Shown here in pieces: positions 26,181 to 36,162 of a stretch of 64,000 nt of DNA. This DNA comes from Gloeothece verrucosa PCC 7822 (GTDB taxonomy: Bacteria; Cyanobacteriota; Cyanobacteriia; Cyanobacteriales; Microcystaceae), in contig NC_014534.1 in NCBI RefSeq assembly GCF_000147335.1, positions 156,773-220,772 on the forward strand, written 5' to 3'. Below the pieces are notes generated by a model. It had not been told where the DNA came from and did not search any database. It saw only the letters and a list, made by a program, of their open reading frames with translations. The number at the start of each line of letters is the position of its first letter. Within the stretch, counting starts at the first letter, position 1. The translations under genes and the position numbers were made by a program.

Positions 26181-28223
26181 TTAATAGTCCTCATCCGAAC
26201 TGTCGTCCAAATCCCCAGGAAGGGAAAGAGCATTATGAGGAGCAGGCAACTCAATCCAATCCTCCACAGGTAAATTCTTGAGTTGCTCGCTATCAAGTTC
26301 AGCGAGAACCTGATGAATCCCTAAACGGTAAACATCCTCCTCATCCCATAACCTCAAATCCTCAGCAAGTTGGGGAACTTCAATTAACCGTCGGACTCCC
26401 TTTGATTCAGACATCAGATATTGACTTAAAAAGGATGAAGTAATTTCATGGTGATAAACATGGTTATCAACTCGATACCATCCATTAATTCCCTGTCTTG
26501 TGTCTTTATCAGGTTTAGGCATATTCATAAAGTCATCTGGACGGGCTACTGGGTTAGAATCTCTTTGCTCTCCCCAACCTTCGGTTTGGCTGCCACTGAA
26601 GAGCATTTGGCCTTGAGTATGACTTTGGTTTACACCCTTCCAGACCACTTTCATATCTCCTATTTGCTCAGAAGCCCATTTAGCAGTTGGTTGGTCTTTT
26701 GTTCTTAAATAGGCAGATTTATCAAACTGAGCAATTAGAGCATTAGCGACTTTATCTCCATAAACCTGTTCTAGCTGGCTATAAGTTTGAAAGGCAATTG
26801 TGAGAGAAACCCCAAAAGAACGCCCCATCTCAGCTATTTGATCAAGTTTGTTGATTTTCCCCAATGTTTTTAGCTCATCAAGAATGATGTAGGATGTTCC
26901 CCAAGATTGCTCTGCTCCCTTGCGACTGAGCAACATTTGAGATGCACGGGTAAATAACAGTTGGTTAAGGGGTTGTAAGGTCGATTCTGATTCAGGATCG
27001 GCTCCCAAAATTAGAATTGAACTTCCTTCTAACCACTCAGAAAGGGTAAAAGTTCGACCCTCACGAATATGGTAGTCACAGTGCGCTGCTACCGTTTCCA
27101 GTCCATCCCCAATGCGAGCCGCTACTGTACTCATTACATTGCCGATAGTATCGCCAGATCCAAGTACCAGTAAACTACGTTTAAGTTTTTTATCCTGACT
27201 TAAAAGCAGAGTGATCAGTTCAAGGTGTTGGGCGGCTAGAACTAAATCCCGTAACGTCCAAGCGCCAGGGGCTGAACGCATAAAAAAACGGGTAATACTA
27301 GAGAGAATTCTTCGGGATGCTTGGTCAAAGAAATCAGAATTTCCCTGGCTGTTAGGTTTTTCTGGTATGAGAATATTGGCTAACTCATTAGCATCTCGAT
27401 CACGGGTTAAATCCTTAGCTAAATCCCAAGCATAAGCCCTATCATCAAACGGGTTGAGGATTCTCACTATATTCTGCGATACCCCCATTCCCACAATAAC
27501 AGGCAGAAATTCACTTTTCGGATCGTAAATTAAAGCTCTGTTGTGACTACCAGGCTGTATTTGAGGGAGAAACGATTGCATAAAGAGTCTTAGGAGATTC
27601 GTCTTACCACTTCCTGCCGCACCAGTAATGCGAAAGTGAGTGTGAGCTTCGCTAGAAGGGATAGTCAGACCACCAAAGAATATCCCTCGATCCCTAGAGG
27701 ACAACTTCCGGCGATAATCACTTTCTAACCATCGAAATAGCATTGGACGGCTACCAGCAAAGTATTCTTGACGTAATGGCCCTGTCAGTTTTTTCATGGC
27801 GATACCTCCCACAATCAAAGAGGCAATCGTACCAAACCAGACAGAAAAGTACAGGAATAAGAGACCAGTCAAACCAAACAGGAACCAACGCCAGTAATCC
27901 CTCAACCACTCTGTAAAAACAACTAATCTGGTTGTTTTTGACAAAACATAGCCAAAAATGTGGCGTATAACATAAAAACCCCAGCCAAAATGATACAGTG
28001 CGACTAAAAAGATCATGCCAATTGCGCTTCCTGAACCACCCAATACAGCGACAATACTGGCAAGCACAAACCATGCCCCTGCGCTCGCCCCAGTCAACTG
28101 AATATTCAGGGTTTTATCGCGCTCCAGACGTTCCCAAAGCTCTTGAAAACCCTTTGGATTGTTCGCTAGCTCTGTTACAAAATTTAATGGCTGCTTAACC
28201 GAGTTACTCTGATTTACTTCCAT
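26181..28223 (-). CDS. TraD/VirD4-like type IV coupling protein
   Basis: A 680-aa protein with N-terminal membrane helices at about 48-82 and 112-140. The ATPase core follows: Walker A GAAGSGKTNL (201-210), a Walker B-like ALIYDPKSEF (about 230-240) and a late YIILDELKTLGKI motif (about 453-465), as in TraG/TraD/VirD4. Coupling proteins are hexameric inner-membrane ATPases that feed plasmid DNA into a type IV secretion channel. No other T4SS or relaxase gene is visible within the window, so the element may be mobilisable or its other genes lie outside. Confidence 0.9.
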   Translation of the reverse strand: MEVNQSNSVKQPLNFVTELANNPKGFQELWERLERDKTLNIQLTGASAGAWFVLASIVAVLGGSGSAIGMIFLVALYHFGWGFYVIRHIFGYVLSKTTRLVVFTEWLRDYWRWFLFGLTGLLFLYFSVWFGTIASLIVGGIAMKKLTGPLRQEYFAGSRPMLFRWLESDYRRKLSSRDRGIFFGGLTIPSSEAHTHFRITGAAGSGKTNLLRLFMQSFLPQIQPGSHNRALIYDPKSEFLPVIVGMGVSQNIVRILNPFDDRAYAWDLAKDLTRDRDANELANILIPEKPNSQGNSDFFDQASRRILSSITRFFMRSAPGAWTLRDLVLAAQHLELITLLLSQDKKLKRSLLVLGSGDTIGNVMSTVAARIGDGLETVAAHCDYHIREGRTFTLSEWLEGSSILILGADPESESTLQPLNQLLFTRASQMLLSRKGAEQSWGTSYIILDELKTLGKINKLDQIAEMGRSFGVSLTIAFQTYSQLEQVYGDKVANALIAQFDKSAYLRTKDQPTAKWASEQIGDMKVVWKGVNQSHTQGQMLFSGSQTEGWGEQRDSNPVARPDDFMNMPKPDKDTRQGINGWYRVDNHVYHHEITSSFLSQYLMSESKGVRRLIEVPQLAEDLRLWDEEDVYRLGIHQVLAELDSEQLKNLPVEDWIELPAPHNALSLPGDLDDSSDEDY

Positions 28224-28799
28224 TTTTAAAAAATGCCCTTGAAAAAGAAGCAGTAATTTTGACTCTGTTTATTGAACCCACATTCTGCAACCATCACCTA
28301 TAGCAGCACACTACATATGAATGCGCTCCTTAAAAGTATAGTTGCTCTGTACTTTGCACGATTACTCGTTTAGTAGAATGGAATTACTCTGGCATTGGCG
28401 ACAGTCTGCGGAATGTCGGCTCAAGGATTTCCCAAAAGTTGAATTTGTTGTTGATACATAACACACCAAAACTATACAATTGATTCAGGTAAAGTGCGAA
28501 TTCTACCCTATCGGTTACTCGACAAAAGCCAGTCATCCCCTTATTTCTAACTTTCGGCTGAACAGACCGCACCTAGTATGCCAGTATAGCTTGGGAATAA
28601 TTTGGGAATTTCCCCAAACATGGTATCTATTTAAAATAGCCTCAAACCCTTATAGAGCAAGGAATATGACATCTAAAGCTGAGATTGACTTCGGGACACT
28701 TAAGGATATATCTAATTTTCAAGATAATTTACCTTAAGTTCCCAAAATCTAATATTTATATGAAACCTATTAAGCTAGACTTCACACTGCAAACGCCTC
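28224..28799. other. Intergenic region, 576 bases
   Basis: No supported gene. It separates the coupling-protein start from the end of the acyltransferase-like gene and probably contains the coupling-protein promoter. The ctgcggaatgt motif at 28406-28416 repeats one at 24176-24186. The short plus-strand frame at 28480-28737 has no codon or motif support. Confidence 0.4.
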
Positions 28800-29879
28800 C
28801 TATAGTTTCTGAAAAATCTGGTCAGGATTGTGGTACTGATGCTTAATCATCGGCTGCTCCAGTTCAATGAGATACCATTGACCAGCAAATGTTCCATATT
28901 TTAAGCAAACCTTTTCATTATCCTGAAGAGTATGCTTAAATCCAAAACGTTCTTTATACAGTGCTTCAATCGTTTCGTCCCCTTTCGGATAAGTCGTGTA
29001 TGAAATTTCAGTGTGGGCAATATCATGTTTGTAAGTCAAGATAGCCCGAATCAATTGCTGATAAACAAGATAACTTGTTCCTATTTTGCCAGTTCCCTGT
29101 TTATCATATAGAGCGAGACTTTCTCCGATACTTGTTACATTTTCGGGTAATATTAGTTGCTTTCCTGTGTGTTTTCCTTCACAAAGTGTTGCCAGTTGAC
29201 AAGGCAAATAGTATCCATATTCAGCAATAGAATAGGTATAACGTGCAACACCGATTACCTGAGACGGATTTTGTTCAGGATAGGCTAAAAAAATAACCGA
29301 TTGGTGAGTAAATAAATCGTCGATTTCTCGGCGATAATTTTGCGATTGAGGATAGCGTTTCTTGAGAAATAAGAAATAAGATTCCATTTCTGCCTGTGTT
29401 TCTGCTTCCTTGACCAGATAACCTTTGACCTTGGGCACATCAAAACAAAGTAACGCTCTTTTGCGAAGAATCCAACAGTTGCCAATGTTACTTAACAAAC
29501 TAAATCCAGTACAAGAAAACAGAATCTTCACACATTGCTCAATATTAGGGGTTTGGGATATATCATAGACAAAGAGAAGACCGTTATCCTGTAACATTCT
29601 TCGTACAGTCCTTAAAGTGAATAGGGGATCTTTTTGTGTGTAATTTTTGGTCTCTAGTGTTTCAAAGGTTTGTACCGTTGAATCGTTTTCCTCATTTGGT
29701 TTTAAATCAAGCCAACAAGAAAGTTGCTCATAGTGATGCTCTCGTATTTGACCACTAAATGAGTGATTGACATCGACTCCATCCGACGACAGTACCCGGA
29801 CAGATGTAGACGATAATACAGATGATAATGAGGTAAACTGTTTATCATTGGTTTGGTTGATTATGTGAGAAATAGCCAT
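28800..29879 (-). CDS. GNAT/N-acyl-amino-acid-synthase-like protein with methyltransferase-like lead
   Basis: A 359-aa protein in two parts. Residues about 60-145 resemble the last third of a class I SAM methyltransferase (TLRTVRRMLQDNGLLFVYD ... CTGFSLLS), without the SAM-binding glycine loop. Residues about 155-340 look like an acyltransferase of the GNAT/autoinducer-synthase type (SVIFLAYPEQNPSQVIGVARY, ESLALYDKQGTGKIG, YLVYQQLIRAIL, LYKERFGFKH). The combination may be a fusion or a decayed bifunctional enzyme. It is a lone minus-strand gene, divergent from the HTH-NB-ARC gene. Product unknown; the fold assignment is by eye. Confidence 0.5.
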   Translation of the reverse strand: MAISHIINQTNDKQFTSLSSVLSSTSVRVLSSDGVDVNHSFSGQIREHHYEQLSCWLDLKPNEENDSTVQTFETLETKNYTQKDPLFTLRTVRRMLQDNGLLFVYDISQTPNIEQCVKILFSCTGFSLLSNIGNCWILRKRALLCFDVPKVKGYLVKEAETQAEMESYFLFLKKRYPQSQNYRREIDDLFTHQSVIFLAYPEQNPSQVIGVARYTYSIAEYGYYLPCQLATLCEGKHTGKQLILPENVTSIGESLALYDKQGTGKIGTSYLVYQQLIRAILTYKHDIAHTEISYTTYPKGDETIEALYKERFGFKHTLQDNEKVCLKYGTFAGQWYLIELEQPMIKHQYHNPDQIFQKL

Positions 29880-30176
29880 TTTGCTACCCTTATGAAGAGG
29901 ACAACGAGCAATGAGGCACTCTTCATCAGGAGCGAAGGCATAGAAACCCTTCGTTTTTCTTGAGCTAAGAAATCAAAACCATTGAGCAGTCAAAAGCTCA
30001 AAAAGGCTTGTACTAGCGAGTTTTAGGAGGATTTAAAAATTTCCTAAATAAATTATCAGAGAAACAATTAGTTTCTGATTAGTCAGTTCAAAAGCGTTAT
30101 TTTCAAAAAATGGAAATTTAATAGCTAAAGTGATCAATAGTAGAAACTGAAGTTTTTGTAGATTCAATAAAGAGCA

Positions 30177-31679
30177 ATGAAGGTAAAACTCTCTGAAACG
30201 GGACATGAGCAAATCAAAACACGATGGACGCAAAAGCAAAAAGAAGGCTGGACTAGAGAGCATCTATGTACAGAAGCTAGTCAATTTGCTGAACCTGATA
30301 CTCCCTGGAAAGAATTTTTTAATGTCCGAAGATACGCTTTGAACTGCACACCAGAGACTTTAGATCGGTTTTTAAGAGGCGAAGTCATTCAATGGCAAGG
30401 TTTTCTCGCATTTTGCCAAGCTTTGAATATCGAGCCTTCAAGAGTCGCTGAACTTGATAATCTCTTAGAAAAACTGACGCAAAACATTGCCCCCATCTGG
30501 GTTGGACGAGAGTCTGTTCAAAGTGAATTACTCAACAAGCTAAAAGGGGACTGTCGCATTATGGTAATTACGGGAATAACAGGTATTGGAAAAACAGCCC
30601 TAGCTTACAAATTAGCGGAAGTTTTATGCCAAGACGGTTTTCCTCCTGAAGTCCCCATCGATTTTGATGGATTTAATCAACCCGATAATCAACAATCCCA
30701 ACCCACAGCACAAAACTTTACCAGTGTGGCTATTGAGTTGTTACATCGCGTCGATGAACCTGTGACGGGAACACAAGCAAAGAACCCACAACAATTATTA
30801 AATAAATTGGTTGATAATCTTGTAGCCCATCGTCGGTTGATTTGGCTTGATTCAGTAGAAAATCTCTTAGAAGGAAAAACTGAAGATGGCAGTAATCGAT
30901 TTAAAGATCCTCTCTGGCGACACTTTTTTCAAAAGATAGTAGAAGCCGAAGCTTTTCCGAGTAGAATTGTGATTACTTCTCAAGACAAACCGGCAGATTT
31001 TAAAACATTTGGTCAGACAAATTATTGGCATATTGAGGCAATAACTGGATTAAATGCAGAGGAAAGAATTCAACTATTTCAACGCTTGTTTGAACAAGCA
31101 GAAGTCGATTTGATTCTCGATGGAACTAACCGCGCTCATCTTAAATACATTGGAGAAATTTATGAAGGACATCCTCTTGCTTTACGCTTAATTGCCGGTG
31201 ATATTATTAATAGATTAAATGGAAATATAGTGAGATATTGGGAGGAAAATAAAGATCGATTTAGACGAGTAAAAAGAATGATTGATGAAGCTGAACAGGC
31301 AGACATCAATGATTATTATAAAACCAATATATTAAGTAATAAATCGGAGAAAGAAAACTTAATCAAAAAAATTTTAGAAGAGGAGATTCAAGGGACAATA
31401 GATAGACTTGAATCTTTTTTTGAAACGGCTTATTTGTTGCTAATTTATGGCTCAGTTTATCCCTATTTTGAATTAAAACAAGCCTGGTTTTTTCAACTTC
31501 AGTTATATTTAGAATATGAAGAAGAAGCTTTAGAACTAGCTCTTCTTACTTTGTTCAACCGTTATTTAGTAGAAATTCAACAACACCCAGGAAATGAAAT
31601 ACATATCAAACAGCATAATTTAATTCGCAATGTTGCTTTTAAGAATTTAAAAACACCCAAAAATAAGCGTGATAAATAA
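30177..31679 (+). CDS. HTH-like plus NB-ARC STAND ATPase
   Basis: A 500-aa protein. Residues 1-95 form a helical HTH-like module typical of cyanobacterial AAA/NB-ARC regulators (GWTREHLCTEASQ, CTPETLDRFLRGE, WQGFLAFCQALNI). About 108-400 is an NB-ARC domain with Walker A GITGIGKT (133-140) and a kinase-2 segment RRLIWLDSVENLL. The chain ends near 500 without a repeat sensor, while a TPR protein is encoded 190 nt downstream on the same strand. The two were probably one HTH-NB-ARC-TPR protein that split, or they act as partners. The role is a nucleotide-switched sensor or regulator. Confidence 0.8.
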   Translation: MKVKLSETGHEQIKTRWTQKQKEGWTREHLCTEASQFAEPDTPWKEFFNVRRYALNCTPETLDRFLRGEVIQWQGFLAFCQALNIEPSRVAELDNLLEKLTQNIAPIWVGRESVQSELLNKLKGDCRIMVITGITGIGKTALAYKLAEVLCQDGFPPEVPIDFDGFNQPDNQQSQPTAQNFTSVAIELLHRVDEPVTGTQAKNPQQLLNKLVDNLVAHRRLIWLDSVENLLEGKTEDGSNRFKDPLWRHFFQKIVEAEAFPSRIVITSQDKPADFKTFGQTNYWHIEAITGLNAEERIQLFQRLFEQAEVDLILDGTNRAHLKYIGEIYEGHPLALRLIAGDIINRLNGNIVRYWEENKDRFRRVKRMIDEAEQADINDYYKTNILSNKSEKENLIKKILEEEIQGTIDRLESFFETAYLLLIYGSVYPYFELKQAWFFQLQLYLEYEEEALELALLTLFNRYLVEIQQHPGNEIHIKQHNLIRNVAFKNLKTPKNKRDK

Positions 31680-31870
31680 GGTAAGTATTTTTCCAAATAT
31701 TTCCTGATATATAACGCTTCTTACTCTAATGATGCAGACCAAATTTATCCTCTATTACCTGTTGCCTAAAACCAACAAACTTTGTACCTCACCATTATGG
31801 GAACTGCTATATAACAGGTTATATTGATTCAGTTCATTACTTTTAGAAGACTACCAACAAGGATAAGAAA

Positions 31871-33193
31871 ATGATAAATAATTTTGACTTTGCTGAATTA
31901 CGAGTTAAAGAAAAACTGAAAAATGTCAATTTTACTGCTTTTGGAGAACTCGTTCAAGTTAAACAAAAAGGAGAAAATTTAGCCGCCACGGGAAGTCATT
32001 TTGAAAAAGCTCATTTTGGAGCATTTATTTGGCATTTAATCGGTTATGAACGCTATATAAAAGACAAGACAGGACAAGATTTATCTGTTCAAGAACGGGC
32101 GAAACGTTATGTAGATGCCTTCCTCTGCTTATGTCAATTAGATTGGTATAAAGAGGCAAAACATTTGTTTGATTTGCCCTTAAAAATAGATGAGCAAACT
32201 TCTTTTCCCCTATATAAACAATTACGTATCTGGGGACGTTACGAAGATGAAATAAAATTGTGTAAAGGATTATTAGGGCATCTTGATGATGCAACGAATT
32301 TTATCTGTTTAAATGAACTAGGTTATATTTATCGAGAACTGGGACAATTTCCTAAAGCACTCAAGTACGCTGAGCAACTCTTGTCCTTAGCTGAGGAATT
32401 AAATAATTCTTTTTGGAAAGCAAGAGGAGAAGGAAACATAGCAACAATCTATGGGATACTAGGTGAGTATGAAAAAGCCAAAAAGAGTCTTGAGCAAACT
32501 TTGAATTTAGCTCAACTTCTTCCCGAATCTCCAGAAAAAAACGAGATTGTGAATGTTGCTTATTTAAACCTTGGGAATTTTTATGGCTATCAGGGACAAA
32601 TTGATCAAGCTATCTCTTGTTTTAATCAGCATTTAAAATGGACTGAAGACACTCAAAATTATATTGATCAAGCAACTGCATTCAGGAATTTAGGAGAGGC
32701 TTTTCACCGCATTAATGATTTAAAAAACGCTTTTAGTTATACTCAGAAAAGTCTCGAATTATCCCAGGAATTTCATGATGAAGCAGGAATAATTTTTTCC
32801 TTGGGAAACTTGGGAGCAATTTATGGTCAACAGGGTAATTTCGCTCAAGCTCAAAAATGTTTTGAGGAAGAAAAGAAAAAAGCTTCAGATATTTCAGATC
32901 TAGCTAGTCTTGCCCATGCTTGCATTGGGTTAGGAGAAATTTATAGTATCACTCAAAAAGATGATTTAGCTTATCAACATCTTCAGCAAGGTTTAGACAT
33001 AGCTCAAAAGATTGGAGAGCAATATCTAGAATTAGAAACTCTGATTAGATTAGCAGAATTTGAAGAAAAAACCCATGATATAGAGTCGGGTATTAATTAC
33101 TGGAAACAAGCCTTAATACTAGCTCAAGAATTGAATAATCTTTCCCTCAACGAAAAATGTGAACAAAATTTGAAAAGGTTGTTAGATACATAG
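31871..33193 (+). CDS. TPR protein, probable sensor partner of the NB-ARC protein
   Basis: A 440-aa protein with an initial region (AKRYVDAFLCLCQLDW, EAKHLFDLPLKI) like the linker that follows the NTPase in single-chain relatives. About seven TPR units of the TPR_12 type follow between residues 145 and 430 (LNELGYIYRELGQFPKALKYAEQ, LGNLGAIYGQQGNFAQAQ). There is no signal peptide. It follows the NB-ARC gene on the same strand after 190 nt with no ORF. The arrangement suggests a split sensor. Confidence 0.8.
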   Translation: MINNFDFAELRVKEKLKNVNFTAFGELVQVKQKGENLAATGSHFEKAHFGAFIWHLIGYERYIKDKTGQDLSVQERAKRYVDAFLCLCQLDWYKEAKHLFDLPLKIDEQTSFPLYKQLRIWGRYEDEIKLCKGLLGHLDDATNFICLNELGYIYRELGQFPKALKYAEQLLSLAEELNNSFWKARGEGNIATIYGILGEYEKAKKSLEQTLNLAQLLPESPEKNEIVNVAYLNLGNFYGYQGQIDQAISCFNQHLKWTEDTQNYIDQATAFRNLGEAFHRINDLKNAFSYTQKSLELSQEFHDEAGIIFSLGNLGAIYGQQGNFAQAQKCFEEEKKKASDISDLASLAHACIGLGEIYSITQKDDLAYQHLQQGLDIAQKIGEQYLELETLIRLAEFEEKTHDIESGINYWKQALILAQELNNLSLNEKCEQNLKRLLDT

Positions 33194-33600
33194 GACTCGC
33201 GCAGAAATAATTAGTTCTGCATTATTTAAGAGTCCGTTCGGAACAAGTTCCGACCATAGCAAGAGCGACAGTGCCGAACGAGTTCCGCACCCCAATCCGC
33301 GTCCTCAAGTTTTGAGCCGCGCTCCCTTCCCACCAGAGAGAATTTTGAATCTATATGAAAATTTTTCCCCACAATGCCGAAAGAACCTGTTTTCCGATTT
33401 CACCGTTAACGTGATTTCCGTCTCCTGACTCATTTTCAGTTGCTCTTTAACTCTCCCTTAACTATTATGAAGGTTTTACAGGATGTAAAATTTAATTTTT
33501 CTTACAAAAAACTTAAATTTTATGTAAAATCATAGAAATAAGCGGCAGAATAAAATATAACGCTCAAAAAAAGCTATAGTCTAATCCAATGAAGCGTTAC
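33194..33600. repeat. Intergenic region with dispersed GC-rich repeat pieces
   Basis: The left part (33220-33320) is GC-rich and repetitive, with alternating gttccgac and ccgaacgagttccgcac motifs. The latter (33274-33290) recurs exactly at 59485-59501. The right part is AT-rich and holds the putative promoter of the GTPase cluster. No gene is visible. Confidence 0.5.
33502..33530 (+). promoter_or_regulatory. Putative sigma70-type promoter of the GTPase-vWA-kinase cluster
   Basis: A ttacaa box at 33502-33507 and a taaaat box at 33525-33530 are spaced by 17 bp. The -10 box matches consensus at five of six positions; the -35 box is weak. It lies about 90 nt before the first cluster gene. This is the best candidate in the gap but is unproven. 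Confidence 0.35.
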
Positions 33601-33618
33601 CCATAGGAGGTGAAGCGT

Positions 33619-34386
33619 TTGGGGGTGATTTATATTGGAGATCGTGCCACAGGCAAAACCCATTTATTGATGGAGTTGGCTAACCCGAAGAATAATTATG
33701 TACAAGTGACTCATCCTGATTATCAGTTTTTAACTAGCTTTTTTTATGATCAAGAACGAATGGACATGAAACCAACTGGTTCCCTCACGACGGAAGCAAT
33801 TTATGATAAAAATATCGAAATTGAGGTAGAGCTTCCCGCCGGAAAAAAAAAGATTTCTTTGGATTGGGTAGACACCCCTGGAGAAATTTGGAGGGAAAGT
33901 TGGCAAAAAAACAAACAAACCGAATGGAAAGCATTTTTAGATACTATTAGAGGAGCAGAAGGAATTCTTTTAATTATCCCACCCCATAGAGATCTGATCA
34001 TTCCCACCCTAGCTAACCCCGATAATTTTATTACTAAAAAACAATGGTGTAATCGCTTTGAACGTTGGGTTCAATTTTTTCGCCAAGATTGTCCTAAAGT
34101 TCGCCATCTTTTGCTATGTTTAAATAAAGCAGATTTATTTGCTTCTGATCTCCAAGTAGAGGCTCAGAAATTGGCTTATAAGCCTTACCGTTCTCCCCTA
34201 ACTTGGCAACAAAGAGATCAATATGTTTTACAGCGTTATTTTCGCCCCCTCTATCCTCAAATTAATGAACTCAATCGTCATATTCAAGGGCTATCAGTTC
34301 GTTGTTTTATGACAACTATTAAAAATAGAGACTTACTAGAGTTACCTTGGATTTATCTAGGTAGTTTCTTACAAAAATCAACATGA
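33619..34386 (+). CDS. P-loop GTPase-like protein 1 of the cluster
   Basis: The start is set at the TTG at 33619 because a perfect AGGAGG (33605-33610) lies 8 nt upstream; an upstream in-frame GTG at 33610 overlaps that site and is unlikely. The product is about 255 aa with G1 GDRATGKTH close to the N-terminus (residues 7-15), G3 DTPG (85-88) and G4 NKAD (169-172), a full TRAFAC-type GTPase signature. There is no membrane segment. It is the first gene of a long plus-strand cluster, followed 15 nt later by a second GTPase-like gene. It is probably a molecular switch; I compare it with the DO-GTPase-type proteins of predicted conflict systems. Confidence 0.8.
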   Translation: MGVIYIGDRATGKTHLLMELANPKNNYVQVTHPDYQFLTSFFYDQERMDMKPTGSLTTEAIYDKNIEIEVELPAGKKKISLDWVDTPGEIWRESWQKNKQTEWKAFLDTIRGAEGILLIIPPHRDLIIPTLANPDNFITKKQWCNRFERWVQFFRQDCPKVRHLLLCLNKADLFASDLQVEAQKLAYKPYRSPLTWQQRDQYVLQRYFRPLYPQINELNRHIQGLSVRCFMTTIKNRDLLELPWIYLGSFLQKST

Positions 34387-34401
34387 TATTAAGAAATAAT
34401 A

Positions 34402-35235
34402 ATGGGAAATATTTGTATTATCGGTCCCAGGAGTTCAGGAAAAACAACTTATTTAGCCGCTTTAGCTTATTGGCAAAATGAGGGTATACAAGGAGTAAAA
34501 GGAGAAAGAATTAAAATAAAACCACAAAACCCTGAATCTAGAGAATTAGCTGAACAAGCAGAAAACATTTTGCTTCAAGGAGCAGATTTTGAGCCGACAG
34601 GACAGAGTGTTACTACTGTCGATGAGCTATCTTATTATTCTTTTGGAATTGAAGTTAAAAAAAATTTACTCAGTCAACCTGAAATCATTTATTTAACAGC
34701 TAAAGATTATCCCGGAGAAGTATTTGAAAATATTGTCAATGGGAGTAGTTCTGACCCAATTCATGAAGAATTTATGAATGATTGTTTTACTGATGTTAAT
34801 GGTTGTTTAATTCTCTTAACGGGATGGGAGCCAGAAACAGATCATTTTTACAACCGAGTGATGAGTCGCTTTATTGATCTTATGGATACCTATGGCCGTT
34901 CTCAAAATTTAAAATTAGCTGTGGCGATGAGTAAATGTGAACGTGGAGAAATTTGGTCAGGAAGAATTGATCCGGAAACAGATTTATTTGGAGTGCATCT
35001 TCGCCGAACTAGGCAAACCTTAAGAGACAGAATTATTCAGAAAAATCTTAAATTTTTTGCTATTTCTACCTTTGGAGTTTTAGGTAGAAACGATCCCAGA
35101 CCTAATCGAGAAGACCGAATAGTAAAAGGAGAACCAGCTTCTGTCTTGAGAAATCCCTCTAAATGGCAACCTTATAACCTGATTCAACCCTTGTACTGGT
35201 TAAGTCAAAAACCTAAAACGAAAAAATCATCATGA
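34402..35235 (+). CDS. P-loop GTPase-like protein 2 of the cluster
   Basis: A 277-aa protein with G1 GPRSSGKT (8-15), a DYPG G3-type motif (102-105) and an SKCE G4-like motif (177-180) in place of NKxD. The replaced G4 suggests altered base specificity. It shares its layout with the next gene product (DYAG, SKCE), so the two are paralogues. Its stop overlaps the next start as ATGA (35232-35235), a mark of translational coupling and fixed stoichiometry. It is cytoplasmic, with no signal or membrane helix. Confidence 0.8.
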   Translation: MGNICIIGPRSSGKTTYLAALAYWQNEGIQGVKGERIKIKPQNPESRELAEQAENILLQGADFEPTGQSVTTVDELSYYSFGIEVKKNLLSQPEIIYLTAKDYPGEVFENIVNGSSSDPIHEEFMNDCFTDVNGCLILLTGWEPETDHFYNRVMSRFIDLMDTYGRSQNLKLAVAMSKCERGEIWSGRIDPETDLFGVHLRRTRQTLRDRIIQKNLKFFAISTFGVLGRNDPRPNREDRIVKGEPASVLRNPSKWQPYNLIQPLYWLSQKPKTKKSS

Positions 35236-36158
35236 TTATGCTTAATTGGCTAAAAAAGAAACAATTGACAGGTTCAACGAATTCTGAAACCTTTGAATCC
35301 GGTGCAAATCTTCGTCTTATTGGCGATCGCAGTGCTGGCAAAACCGCTTACATGGCATCTCTGGCTTACTGGCCTAATGCTAATTCTAACAGCCCTGTGC
35401 AATCTGTTACACCTTTTGGGGATGCAGGAGCCTCTTTAATAACCATGTCCCAAGAGATTCTCGAACAAGGGTTAGAACTGCCGCCAACAGATTTAAGTGC
35501 CAATATTGATGATGTCAAAGACTATGGCATCAGCATTATGCTTAAAAAAGAATTCTCTCTTGCAAATCCCCAAAAAGGAATTAGTTCTAAGCTATTGCGG
35601 TTGAATATTAACTGCAAAGACTATGCGGGTGAATTTTTGGCCGACCTCATTCATAAAGCAGGAGATACCAAATTAAAAGATTATTTAGAAGATTGTGTAG
35701 CCGCTACCGGAATTCTGCTGCTGATAGATGGCACAACTGAACGCAAAGATAAGCAATATGCCAATGGACTTGACAAATTTTTAGCCGCATTGGATCAAAA
35801 CGATCTAGCCGGACAATCTCGTCGTATTGCCTTTGTCATGAGTAAATGCGAACAACCCCATCTATGGGTAAATCGCCACCAACCGAAACAGTTAGCCCAA
35901 AATCGTTTTCCACAAGTTTTCCAACGTCTGGAAACATGGTCATTAACTGGAGGGGGAAAGGTGGATTATTTTAATACTTCCGCTTTCGGGATGCTGGGAA
36001 GCCGCTTTCCCGAACCCAATGCTGTCAAATTAAAGCGAGATCGGGATGGAACAACCTCAGTGATCAAAGATACCAAACATTGGCGGCCCTTCGGGTTAGT
36101 CGCCCCTATCTATTGGTTATGTACTGGTCAACGTCATAAGGAGCTAGACAAGGATTAA
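35232..36158 (+). CDS. P-loop GTPase-like protein 3 of the cluster
   Basis: A 308-aa protein with a basic N-terminal lead (LNWLKKKQL), G1 GDRSAGKT (31-38), DYAG (130-133) and SKCE (204-207). It is paralogous to the preceding product: both carry a TAYMASLAYW / TTYLAALAYW segment after the P-loop and a C-terminal phrase of the type KHWRPFGLVAPIYWL / KWQPYNLIQPLYWL. The two probably form a heterodimer, as proposed for paired GTPases in such loci. Four nt separate it from the GAP1-like gene. Confidence 0.8.
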   Translation: MIMLNWLKKKQLTGSTNSETFESGANLRLIGDRSAGKTAYMASLAYWPNANSNSPVQSVTPFGDAGASLITMSQEILEQGLELPPTDLSANIDDVKDYGISIMLKKEFSLANPQKGISSKLLRLNINCKDYAGEFLADLIHKAGDTKLKDYLEDCVAATGILLLIDGTTERKDKQYANGLDKFLAALDQNDLAGQSRRIAFVMSKCEQPHLWVNRHQPKQLAQNRFPQVFQRLETWSLTGGGKVDYFNTSAFGMLGSRFPEPNAVKLKRDRDGTTSVIKDTKHWRPFGLVAPIYWLCTGQRHKELDKD

Positions 36159-36162
36159 AACA

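Noticed and set aside
28480..28737. 85-codon plus-strand frame
   Set aside because: No ribosome site or motif; in the promoter region of the coupling-protein gene.
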